From NCBI GenBank assembly GCA_963737705.1, contig CAVTTP010000007.1:310001-374000 (forward strand): 64,000 nt of DNA, written 5' to 3'. The notes beneath the pieces are model-generated. The model was not told the DNA's origin. It ran no database searches and worked only from the letters and a program-made list of their open reading frames with translations. The stretch comes from PALSA-607 sp963737705. Its GTDB lineage: Bacteria > Actinomycetota > Actinomycetes > Acidothermales > Acidothermaceae. The position numbers and the translations under genes are program-made. This document shows, piece by piece, positions 25,439-35,220 of this stretch (position 1 is its first letter; every line of letters begins with the position of its first letter).

Positions 25439-26383
25439 TCAGCGGCTGCGCGCGAGATCCGCGGCGCCCACAAGCCCGGCGGAACTGCCGAGGGCAGCGG
25501 CCAGGATCTGCGCGTGCGGCCGATACGCGCCACCGCTCAGCGCTGCGTCGAATGACTCCCGAGTCGGATCGATGAGCAACGCGCCAGCATCTGCGGGACC
25601 GCCGCCGACCACGAAGCACACGGGGTCAAGGATCGTGGCCAGATCAGCGAGCCCTTGGCCGACCCATCGGCCGATCGTGTCGAAGCACTCTCGTGCACCC
25701 GAGTCGCCAGCGTTGGCCGCCTGGGTCACCAAAGGACCGGTAATCGCGTCGACCTGCCCGACGACGGCCTTCATCAAGAACGGCATGCTGGACGGCGCCG
25801 AGCGGGCAGTCTCTCGAGCGGCCCTGACGAGTGCGTTGCCACTGGCGTACTGCTCCCAGCAACCGCGATTGCCACAACCGCACGGGCGGCCGTCGGGCAC
25901 CACCCGGATGTGGCCAGGCTCACCCGCGATGCCGAACCCGCCGCGGAACATGCGGCCCTCGAGAATGATGCCGCCGCCGATGCCGGTGCCGAGGATGACG
26001 GCGACGACGGTGTCGCGTCCGCGGGCGGCACCGAACTTGTGCTCGGCCCACGCGTGACAGTTCGCATCGTTCTCGACGACGATCGGCAAATCGATCAGCT
26101 TCGAGACGCGCAGTTTCAGGGGCTCGTTGCGCCAAACGAGGTTCGGCGCGAACAGGACGTTCGCCCGGTCGAGATCGATCCAGCCCGCAGCGCCGATGCC
26201 GACCGCTTCGACCTCGTGGCGGCTGCGCAGTGAAGCAACGAGGCCGGCGATGACCTCGGCAATCGCTTCACCGTCGGTCTTTGGCGTGCTTTGCCGATCC
26301 TGCTCGAGGATCTGACCGTCTTCGTCGACTACGCCAGCCAGCACCTTGGTACCGCCGACGTCGACGCCAATCGTCAGGCCCAT
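25439..26383 (-). CDS. ROK family glucokinase
   Basis: A 314-residue sugar kinase, most likely glucokinase. The ATP-phosphate loop is GVDVGGTKVLAGVV; sugar and catalytic residues are in VENDANCHAWAE; the ROK signature includes ILGTGIGGGIILEG and GEPGHIRV; the zinc-binding cluster is CGCGNRGCWEQYAS. A polyphosphate-using enzyme cannot be excluded. It lies between tadE and the SRPBCC gene on one strand and may be the promoter-proximal part of that transcript. Confidence 0.92.
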   Translation of the reverse strand: MGLTIGVDVGGTKVLAGVVDEDGQILEQDRQSTPKTDGEAIAEVIAGLVASLRSRHEVEAVGIGAAGWIDLDRANVLFAPNLVWRNEPLKLRVSKLIDLPIVVENDANCHAWAEHKFGAARGRDTVVAVILGTGIGGGIILEGRMFRGGFGIAGEPGHIRVVPDGRPCGCGNRGCWEQYASGNALVRAARETARSAPSSMPFLMKAVVGQVDAITGPLVTQAANAGDSGARECFDTIGRWVGQGLADLATILDPVCFVVGGGPADAGALLIDPTRESFDAALSGGAYRPHAQILAAALGSSAGLVGAADLARSR

Positions 26384-26387
26384 GGCG

Positions 26388-26816
26388 TCATGCTTCCACG
26401 CGGACCTTCAAAGCGCGCAAGGCGGTGTCGATCAAGACCTGCTCGGCCTTGCGCTTGAAAACCCCCAGAAGCGGCATGTCGATGTCGATCGACAGCGCGT
26501 AGTCGACCTCCGTGCCACCCTCCACAGGGTGGAGCCGGTAGCTGCCGTCCATCGCCTTGATCGACGTCGCACGGACCAATCGCCAGCTAACCTCGTCGTC
26601 CGCCCATGTGTATGCGAGCGCGTACTCGTCGACGACGACGCCGGCGTCGAGCACAAAGCGGACCACGGTCGCGCGTCCTGTCTCGTCAGAGTCGAGGACC
26701 TCGACTGCCTGAATGAATGTGATCCACTGCGGATACGACGGGAAGTCTGCGATGACCTTCATCACGGCGGCCGGGTCGGCGTTGATGACGATGCTGGACC
26801 GGCTGAGTTCAGTCAC
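26388..26816 (-). CDS. SRPBCC (START-like) family protein
   Basis: A 142-residue polyketide-cyclase/START-type hydrophobic-ligand-binding protein closely resembling M. tuberculosis Rv2185c. Alignable parts are INADPAAVMKVIADFPSYPQW, SWRLVRATSIKAMDGSYRLH, GGTEVDYALSIDIDMPLLG and KRKAEQVLIDTALRALK. The GTG at 26816 gives the family length; the frame extends upstream without homology. The ligand is unknown. It sits four bases before the ROK gene and beside fadD15, as in mycobacteria. Confidence 0.88.
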   Translation of the reverse strand: MTELSRSSIVINADPAAVMKVIADFPSYPQWITFIQAVEVLDSDETGRATVVRFVLDAGVVVDEYALAYTWADDEVSWRLVRATSIKAMDGSYRLHPVEGGTEVDYALSIDIDMPLLGVFKRKAEQVLIDTALRALKVRVEA

Positions 26817-26865
26817 CGCGCACACCCTACTGGTCGAGGACGTCCTGATAACGGACGCGCGGCGG

Positions 26866-27408
26866 TCAGACAAGCATGCCGATGATGTAAAGCGCAGCGG
26901 TGATAATCGCGATGATCGCTACCGCTCCGCCGCCAATGATGAGGGTCTGCGTACTGACGGGCAGGCCCCCAGGCCCGATGCGATCCAGCAAGTCTGGTTC
27001 GCCGCGCGCGCCGTCCAAAAATCGCGTTCCGCACGACGGGCAGGCATCCTCGTCGAACGACACGATCTCCCCGCACCCGGTACACGGCCAACCGACCGGC
27101 GCAGCCTCTGGCTCGGGTTCCGTGCCTGGCGTGGCCTGCCGCGCGAGCGCCTGGGCCGCGGCTTCGAGTGCAGACACCGGGTCGCCGGGCGTCGCGCCCC
27201 CGGCGTAGCTGGGCTCGCGAGTGCCGACGGCGACCGGCTCGGGTTCGGGTTGCTCCTGCTTGGGCCGAAGATCGGCATAGCACAAGGTGCACCACTGCGC
27301 GCCTGAGCGCAGCAGCGCGCCGCAATGCGGGCAACGAACATCGGCCTGGTCGCTCACGACGTTGTCGTCGGCAGTCCGGGCGGGTGCCTTGACCTTCGTG
27401 CGGCACAT
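26866..27408 (-). CDS. Double zinc-ribbon membrane protein
   Basis: A protein of up to 180 residues with two zinc ribbons: CPHC...CTLC (about residues 26-43) and CTGC...CPSC (about 110-128). They are separated by a Pro/Glu/Ala linker and followed by a single C-terminal membrane helix (about 155-178). It is likely a tail-anchored cytoplasmic protein; function is unknown. The ATG at 27408 and the GTG at 27357 are both possible, and neither has a strong ribosome site. Divergent from fadD15 by 74 bases. Confidence 0.7.
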   Translation of the reverse strand: MCRTKVKAPARTADDNVVSDQADVRCPHCGALLRSGAQWCTLCYADLRPKQEQPEPEPVAVGTREPSYAGGATPGDPVSALEAAAQALARQATPGTEPEPEAAPVGWPCTGCGEIVSFDEDACPSCGTRFLDGARGEPDLLDRIGPGGLPVSTQTLIIGGGAVAIIAIITAALYIIGMLV

Positions 27409-27482
27409 GGCCTAATCAGATACGTTCCGTCGCGGAGCCTTCGAGCGCCTCGGCGCGAACGCTCCGCTGTCTGGAGGTTCGG

Positions 27483-29330
27483 TTGCGCGAGTTCACCTCG
27501 CCGGCGGTGGTCACCATCGCCGACGACGCGACCTTGACCGACATCGTCGTCACGCACGCGCGCACGAGGCCGGACACCGTCATGTTCCGCCGCCGCCCCG
27601 AGCCAGCTGAGCCCGGAACAGCTACAAGCTCTGCATGGACGCCGGTCAGCGCAGCGGAGTTCTTCGCGCAGGTCAAATCCCTCGCCGCTGGGTTCCTCGC
27701 CGCGGGATTCACCCCCGGCCAGCGGGTCGGGCTGCTGTCAAGAACGCGCTACGAATGGACCCTGACCGACTACGCGCTGTGGCACGCCGGCCTGGTGACC
27801 GTTCCGATCTACGAGACATCGGCGCCCGACCAGATCTGTTGGATCCTCGGCGATTCGCAGGCCGTCGGTGTCGTCGTCGAGACCGACGCGCACGCCTCGA
27901 GCGTCGCCGACATCCACGACCAGATTCCCGACCTCCGCAAGATCTGGGTGATCGAGCATCGCGATCTCGATGGATTGGCGAGCGAGGGTGACGCAGCCGA
28001 CCCGGCCGTTCTCACGGCGGCGCGCGAGTCGGTCAACGCGGCGTCACTTGCGTCGATCATCTACACGTCGGGCACCACGGGCCGACCCAAAGGATGCGCA
28101 CTCACCCACCGCAACCTCTTGTTCGGCGCGACCAGCGCCGTCGGCAGCCTGCCGGCACTTTTCACCGGTGAGACCAGTGCGCTGCTCTTCCTCCCGCTGG
28201 CACACGTCTTTGCGCGCGACATCCAGGTCGCCCTGGTGCATGCGGCCGTCCCGATCGGCCATTGCCCCAACACGCGCTCGTTGCAGGAAGACCTCGCCGC
28301 GTTCAAGCCGACGCTGCTGCTCGCCGTCCCCTTCGTGTTCGAAAAGCTCTATGCCGGCGCGCAGCAAAAGGCCGTCGACGCGAACAAGGGCAAGATCTTC
28401 GCGCTTGCGTCGGCCACGGCGATCCATGCCAGCGAGGCGATCGAGCACGGCAGGGTGCCCCTGAGCCTGCGGCTGAAGCGTGCCGCGCTCGACGTCCTGG
28501 TCTTTCGGAAGCTGCGGGCGGCCCTAGGCGGCGATGTGCAATGGGTGATTTCCGGCGGGGCACCGCTCGGCGTGCGTCTCGGCCATTTCTTTCGGGGTGC
28601 CGGAATCCCGGTGCTCGAAGGATGGGGACTCACCGAGACGACCGCGGCCGCGGCGGTCAACCGTCCCGATGCCGTCAAGATCGGCACCGTCGGCCCACCG
28701 CTCGCTGGTACGACGGTGCGAGTCGCCGACGACGGTGAGCTCCTGGTGCGCGGACAGCATGTCTTCGATCGCTACTGGGCCGATCCCGAAGCCACCGCGG
28801 CCGCGCGCGACGCCGATGGCTTCCTGCGAACCGGCGATCTCGGCGCCATCGACAACGACGGCTTCATCACCATCACTGGTCGCAAGAAGGAAATCCTGGT
28901 CACGGCAGGCGGCAAGAATGTCTCACCCGCCCAACTCGAGGACCGACTGCGAAGCCACCCCTTGATTGCACAAGCGATGGTGCTCGGCGACCGGCGGCCC
29001 TACATCGCCGCGTTGATCACGATCGATGAAGAGGCACTGGCAACCTGGAAGACGAAGGTCGGCAAGGACCCGTCGCTGACTTTGGCCGACCTGCGCGAAG
29101 ACCCCGACCTGCTGGCAGAGATCGAGGCAGCCGTCGCCGACGCGAACCGGGTGGTGTCGCGGGCGGAGTCGATCCGACGCTTCCGGATCCTTGATCGCGA
29201 CTTCACCGAAGCCGGCGGCCAGCTCACGCCGACGCTCAAGCTGCGGCGGAGCGTGGTCATGACTGAGTTCGCCGCGGACATCGAAGGTTTGTATTCGCCC
29301 ACGGGACCAACCGCCCAAATGGCACCCTGA
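27483..29330 (+). CDS. fadD15: Long-chain fatty-acid--CoA ligase (FadD15-like)
   Basis: A 615-residue AMP-forming acyl-CoA synthetase that activates long-chain fatty acids. The ATP loop YTSGTTGRPKGCALTHRN, the GWGLTETTA motif, the hinge FLRTGDLGAIDNDGFITI and the terminal lysine region GRKKEILVTAGGKNV are present. The start is TTG (MREFTSPAV). Position and strand match Rv2187. Downstream, 110 bases of imperfect direct repeats with GCTTTCAGGGGG and CCCTTCAGCGGGG words separate it from the ABC transporter genes. Confidence 0.94.
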   Translation: MREFTSPAVVTIADDATLTDIVVTHARTRPDTVMFRRRPEPAEPGTATSSAWTPVSAAEFFAQVKSLAAGFLAAGFTPGQRVGLLSRTRYEWTLTDYALWHAGLVTVPIYETSAPDQICWILGDSQAVGVVVETDAHASSVADIHDQIPDLRKIWVIEHRDLDGLASEGDAADPAVLTAARESVNAASLASIIYTSGTTGRPKGCALTHRNLLFGATSAVGSLPALFTGETSALLFLPLAHVFARDIQVALVHAAVPIGHCPNTRSLQEDLAAFKPTLLLAVPFVFEKLYAGAQQKAVDANKGKIFALASATAIHASEAIEHGRVPLSLRLKRAALDVLVFRKLRAALGGDVQWVISGGAPLGVRLGHFFRGAGIPVLEGWGLTETTAAAAVNRPDAVKIGTVGPPLAGTTVRVADDGELLVRGQHVFDRYWADPEATAAARDADGFLRTGDLGAIDNDGFITITGRKKEILVTAGGKNVSPAQLEDRLRSHPLIAQAMVLGDRRPYIAALITIDEEALATWKTKVGKDPSLTLADLREDPDLLAEIEAAVADANRVVSRAESIRRFRILDRDFTEAGGQLTPTLKLRRSVVMTEFAADIEGLYSPTGPTAQMAP

Positions 29331-29440
29331 GCTTCAAAGGCGGGAGCTCCAGAGGCAGGGCTTTCAGGGGGACGCCCTTCAGCGGGGCGTACGGACGGTC
29401 GAGCACACAAGCGAGATCGCGTGGCAGCCGGAGGTGAGCA

Positions 29441-30160
29441 GTGGTCGCCCACCCGCCCGCCCACGTCGAAACGATCGGCCTGCGCGTCGCGTTCGGGCCC
29501 GTCGTCGCTGTCCACTCCCTCGACCTGACTGTGCAACCAGCGTCGGCGGTCGCCCTCGTGGGCCGCAATGGCGCCGGTAAATCGACGACATTGCGGGTGC
29601 TGGCCGGCGTCCTGCCTGCAACCAGCGGCCAGGTCACAGTCGCAGGTGTCGACGTCACGCGTGATCCCGCGACGGCCAAGGCGCACGTCGGCTACTGCCC
29701 CGACGTCGGCGGGCTGATTCCCCGCGCCACACCGTGGGAGCACCTCGCACTGGCAGCCAAGTTGCGCGGGCTAGGACCTGACTGGAAGGACCGCGCGACC
29801 GAGCTACTTGATCTCTTCGATCTCGTGGGCGCGGCGGATCGGATCACCGCGGGGTTCTCCCACGGAATGGGACGCCGGCTTTCGGTCGTGCTCGCCGTGC
29901 TGCACGAGCCTTCTGTGCTGCTGCTCGACGAGCCATTCGACGGCGTCGACCCGCTCGGTGTCGACGCCACGCTCCAAGTGATCGGAGAGGCGCGCGACAA
30001 CGGGTCGGCTGTGGTCGTGTCGACGCACCTGCTCGAGCTTGCGGCCGCGGCGTGCGACGAGGTTGTCGTGCTGCGGGCCGGACGGATCGTCGCAGCCGGC
30101 CCGTCGATCGAACTGCGCGGCGAGGCCGGCGAGTTGCGCTACCGGACCCTCCTCTCATGA
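29441..30160 (+). CDS. ABC transporter ATP-binding protein
   Basis: A 239-residue ATPase of an ABC-2-like exporter. Walker A is GRNGAGKST and Walker B VLLLDEPFDGVD, with the switch His in VVSTHLLEL. The signature motif is degenerate: FSHGMGRRLSV in place of LSGGQ. The start is GTG. It is followed after 57 bases by a large membrane protein that is probably its permease. The 3' end carries a 15-bp tandem repeat that includes the stop. Confidence 0.9.
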   Translation: MVAHPPAHVETIGLRVAFGPVVAVHSLDLTVQPASAVALVGRNGAGKSTTLRVLAGVLPATSGQVTVAGVDVTRDPATAKAHVGYCPDVGGLIPRATPWEHLALAAKLRGLGPDWKDRATELLDLFDLVGAADRITAGFSHGMGRRLSVVLAVLHEPSVLLLDEPFDGVDPLGVDATLQVIGEARDNGSAVVVSTHLLELAAAACDEVVVLRAGRIVAAGPSIELRGEAGELRYRTLLS

Positions 30161-30210
30161 CGGCGGCTTTCATGATGGCGGCTTTCATGACGCGGCTTTC
30201 GTGACGGCGG
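30155..30210. repeat. 15-bp tandem repeat across the ABC ATPase stop codon
   Basis: Units begin at 30155 (TCATGACGGCGGCTT), 30170 (one change), 30185 (14 bases, one deletion) and 30199 (partial). The first contains the stop TGA at 30158-30160. With 15-base units, the second copy repeats the stop in frame. Confidence 0.88.
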
Positions 30211-30217
30211 GGACGTC

Positions 30218-31720
30218 GTGACAGGGGCGCAGCTTCCTGCCCTCGTCCGGTTGCGCTGGCGGATGGTCAGGGCAGAACGCGTCCGCGTCGGACTGCTGGT
30301 GCTGGCCGCGTGCGTGCCCGGCCTGCTGACCGCCGCAGTCATCGCGGGCCAGCTTGCGCCGCGCTCCCGGTCGTTCGACGTGACCGTCCTTGGACCGACC
30401 GCGTTCCTCGGCTTCGCGGTGCTTTCGCTCGTCGCTCCGCTCGCAGCGGGCGGGGGCAACGAGTTGTTCCCTCCCGAACAACTGGTCGCCTACCCGATTC
30501 GACCGGCGACGCACTTCTTCGAGTCGTTGCTCGTCGCGCCGCTCAACCTGGCATGGATGAGCCAGTTCGTCCTGCTGTTCGGCATGACGTCGTTCGTGAC
30601 CGGCGCGCGCCCCGGCCTTGGCCTCGCCCTGGTCACGACGTTGGTCTACGTCGCCATGGTCACCGTCGCCGGCCAGATGGTCGCGTGGGTCTTGATCGGC
30701 GCCCGCCAAAGCCTGCTCGGGCGGCGCGCGGTGTGGGCGTTGACGGCGATCATCGTGGTGATCACGCTGATCGTGCTGCAAGCACATCTTGGCTACCGCG
30801 TCCTCGACAACGCACCGACGAAGCCGGCGGTGTCCGCCGTCCTGGCAGGAGGCGCCCACCGATACGCCACCTGGGCATCGGGAACCGTCGCGCTCGCGGT
30901 CATCTTGTTGGGGTGTCTTTGGGCCGGACCGCGGATCTGCGCGTGGGCACTTCGGCGCCCCGGCGATCGCACCAGATTTCGGGAGTCGCGCGTTGAGCGC
31001 CGCCGCCCGATGCCACCGAGCCCGCTCGCCACTCTCGTGCGCGTCGATCGCGCCAACGTCTGGCGAGCCGCACCACTGCGCCGCGGCCTGCTCGTGCTGG
31101 CGGTACTACCGGGGGTCGTCGCGGCTACAGCAGCGTTGCGGTGGGACTCGCTGGTACTCCTTCCCGCGCTCGTCGCCGCAGGCGCAGGACTCCTGTACGG
31201 GGTCAACATGTTCTGCCTCGACGCCGGCGGTGCGACCTGGCTGGCGACCCTCCCGCACCCGCCACGGCTCGCAGTGACCGCCAAGACCATCGTTCTCGGG
31301 GAGACCATTGGCGGCAGCTGCCTGGTCGCCGCTATCGCCGGCAGCGTGCGAGCGGCGGGACCGATCACGGTCTCCGACGTAGTGGCCATGGCCTGCTGCC
31401 TGGCGTCGTGCACCGCTGTCGTGCTGGCTACCTGCCTGCGACTATCCATCCGAACGCCGCACCGAGCCGACCTTCGGGGTCACCGCGACACCCCGGCACC
31501 GCCCGCGGCTATGGCTGTCTATTCGGTGCGGCTGGCGACGGTCACCACCCTCATCGGCCTGCTGTTTGCCCTGTCCGCCCATGAGCAGTCGCTGTACGCC
31601 TGCCTCGTGCTGGCATCAGGTTTGGTCTCGCTCAGCGGCCTGTCGATCGCCCAGAGCTTCCGCCGATGGGACGACCCGTCGGTGCGGTCGAGGGTCGTCG
31701 CGGCCGTATCGAACGGCTGA
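30218..31720 (+). CDS. Polytopic membrane protein, probable ABC-2-type permease
   Basis: A 500-residue protein with about ten to twelve hydrophobic helices. The N-terminus is RLRWRMVRAERVRVGLLVLA; a polar loop near residues 245-270 (rich in Arg) separates two helical halves. No named family is recognised, but it directly follows an ABC ATPase with a degenerate signature and is the obvious partner. The start is GTG 30218, inside the tail of the 15-bp repeat. Confidence 0.7.
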   Translation: MTGAQLPALVRLRWRMVRAERVRVGLLVLAACVPGLLTAAVIAGQLAPRSRSFDVTVLGPTAFLGFAVLSLVAPLAAGGGNELFPPEQLVAYPIRPATHFFESLLVAPLNLAWMSQFVLLFGMTSFVTGARPGLGLALVTTLVYVAMVTVAGQMVAWVLIGARQSLLGRRAVWALTAIIVVITLIVLQAHLGYRVLDNAPTKPAVSAVLAGGAHRYATWASGTVALAVILLGCLWAGPRICAWALRRPGDRTRFRESRVERRRPMPPSPLATLVRVDRANVWRAAPLRRGLLVLAVLPGVVAATAALRWDSLVLLPALVAAGAGLLYGVNMFCLDAGGATWLATLPHPPRLAVTAKTIVLGETIGGSCLVAAIAGSVRAAGPITVSDVVAMACCLASCTAVVLATCLRLSIRTPHRADLRGHRDTPAPPAAMAVYSVRLATVTTLIGLLFALSAHEQSLYACLVLASGLVSLSGLSIAQSFRRWDDPSVRSRVVAAVSNG

Positions 31721-31769
31721 ACCCACCGCGCGCAAGATGACCGAAGTCCCGCCGCCCCCGTAGGCTTGC

Positions 31770-31795
31770 GGAACTAAGTCAACGCATCCTGCGTG
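31770..31795 (+). promoter_or_regulatory. Possible ECF-type promoter for the Tad operon
   Basis: GGAAC at 31770-31774, 17 bases, then CGTG at 31792-31795 resembles an ECF-sigma promoter (GGAAC...CGTT) upstream of the pilus operon. Only the spacing and the first box are good, so this is a weak call. Confidence 0.2.
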
Positions 31796-31898
31796 GTCAG
31801 GCCTGCCCAGCCGCCCGCGGAGGTGCGAGTATGCGCGTCAAGTGTGACCTGGGTCGGTCGCACCTGCACCGCACACGCGAAGGGAGTGGTGACGCCGA

Positions 31899-32612
31899 AT
31901 GGGACGCCGCACGGTCCTGCTCGTCGCCGCCGTCCTGATCGCCGCCCTCGGAGCCGGCCTGGTCCTGATCTACGTCCACGACGTGAACCAGAAGGTCAAG
32001 GCGCGTGAGGCGCCCGAGCAGATCCTGATCGCCAAAAAGATCATTCCAGCCGGGACGACGGGGGCTGCCGCGTCTGCCGAAGGCGACCTCCAGTTCAGCA
32101 AGGTCGCGCGCGAGGCCGTTGCTGCGGGAGCGCTCGCGACGATCGACCCGGTCGCCAACCTGGTCACCCTGGCACCCATCTACCCAGGTGAGCAGATCCT
32201 GTTCACGAAGTTCGGCAAGCAGGGGGCCTCGAGCGCGCTGACGATCCCAACGGCGGGCACGATGGCGTTGAGTGTCGCCCTTCCGGGCCCGGCGGGCGTC
32301 AATGGCTTCATCGCCCCGGGATCGCAGGTGGCCGTCTTCCTGACTGCGGGCGGCTCGACCAAGCTGATCCTCCCGCGCGTCTCCGTCATCGCGGTCGGTA
32401 GCCGCACGCTCGTGCCCTCGTCGGGCCAAGCAACCGGCACGACCCAGCAATCCGACGTCGTGACCTTCGGCGTCACTGCCGCCCAAGCCCAGACGCTGAT
32501 ATACGCGCAGTCGGCGGGCGCCCTCTACCTCACGCTGCTGACCGCGAACTCCTCGGTCCCGTCGCTCCCGCCGACGAACGCCACGAACGTCACGAACGCC
32601 GCCCAGTCATGA
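31899..32612 (+). CDS. cpaB: SAF-domain pilus assembly protein (CpaB/RcpC-like)
   Basis: A 237-residue protein with an N-terminal membrane anchor (about residues 4-25) and a SAF/RcpC-type domain (ILIAKKIIPAGTTG, PIYPGEQILFTKFG, TMALSVALPGPAGVNGFIAPGSQVAVF). CpaB/RcpC proteins take part in Tad secretin or periplasmic assembly. It opens the Tad operon, and its stop overlaps the TadZ-like gene start (ATGA). The ATG at 31899 is the only plausible in-frame start near GAAGGGAG. Confidence 0.85.
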   Translation: MGRRTVLLVAAVLIAALGAGLVLIYVHDVNQKVKAREAPEQILIAKKIIPAGTTGAAASAEGDLQFSKVAREAVAAGALATIDPVANLVTLAPIYPGEQILFTKFGKQGASSALTIPTAGTMALSVALPGPAGVNGFIAPGSQVAVFLTAGGSTKLILPRVSVIAVGSRTLVPSSGQATGTTQQSDVVTFGVTAAQAQTLIYAQSAGALYLTLLTANSSVPSLPPTNATNVTNAAQS

Positions 32613-33804
32613 GCGTCATCGTCGAAGCCGATCCGACCCGAGCGGAAACCTTGCGGTCGGCGCTTGGTCCTGGCGTTCTCGTCCTGAAGACGCTCGACGA
32701 CCTTCGCCGCCACCTCGAGGCACACCCTGGTGAGGACGCCGTCGTCCTCGGGCCGTCCGTTGACCAGGACGCCGCCTTCCACCTGAGCGACAGCATGCGG
32801 ATCACCCGCACCAGCCTCGGAGTAGTCCTCGTGCGGCGACGCATCGACACTCCCCTACTTGTCGACGCATTGCGCAACGGCATTCGCGAAGTCGTCGAGG
32901 AACGCAACCTCGCGGGGGTCAACGACGCCGTACGGCGGGTTCGTGATGTCGCGGCAGCAATGCGTCAACGCGCCTCGCACGGCGAGGGCGAAGACGGTCG
33001 CCGTGGCGTCGTCGTGACCGTCTTCTCGGCCAAGGGCGGCTGCGGAAAGACCACGCTGGCAAGCAATCTCGCGGCATCACTGGCCGATGGCGGGCGACGT
33101 GAGGTGTGCCTTGTCGATCTCGACTTGAACTTCGGCGACGTCGCGATCGTGCTGCAATTGTTTCCTGCGCACACACTGGCCGACGCGGTACCGCTACTCG
33201 AGACGCTCGACCTGCCCGCAGTCACCGCGTTGTTGACGCCGCACTCGCCCGGCCTGTCGGCATTGGTCGCGCCCGTCGAGCCGGGCTCTGCCGAGACGGT
33301 GCCGGCGTCGCTCATCACGACGATCTTGCAGTTGCTGCGGGAGGAATTCGCGTTCGTCGTCGTCGACACACCGCCGGCATTCACCGACCACGTGTTGGCA
33401 GCGTTCGACCAGTCCGACGTCATCGCGCTGCTGGCCACTCTCGACATCCCCGCGTTGAAGAATCTCAAGCTCACACTCGAAACGCTCGACCTGCTCAATT
33501 ACCCGCGTGAGCGGTTACGTGTCGTGCTCAACCGAGCCGACTCGAAGGTCGGGCTTGCACTGTCGGAGGTGGAGAAAACCTTGCGGGTGCCCATCGCGTT
33601 GCACATCCCGTCGTCGCGCGCCGTGCCGGCCTCCATTAACCGTGGGGTGCCGATCATGCTCGACGACCCGAGTCATCCGGTGAGCATGGCCATCCGGCAG
33701 TTCGGCGACGACTACGTGCTGCCGCTGGCACGCGCGGCCGACCCGATCGCCGCGAACTTGCGCACCGATCGTCGCGGGCTATTGCGGAGAAAGTCGAAGA
33801 CGTC

Positions 33805-33808
<4 letters not shown>
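32609..33808 (+). CDS. tadZ: TadZ/CpaE-like pilus localisation ATPase
   Basis: A 399-residue protein with an N-terminal receiver-like domain (about residues 1-115, lacking a clear phospho-Asp) and a C-terminal MinD/ParA-type ATPase. The deviant Walker A is VFSAKGGCGKTTLASNLA, followed by VCLVDLDLNFGD and the switch VVVDTPPAF. TadZ proteins place the Tad machine at the pole or a specific site in the envelope. It overlaps its neighbours by four bases on both sides. Confidence 0.88.
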
Positions 33809-35216
<1,408 letters not shown>

Positions 35217-35220
<4 letters not shown>

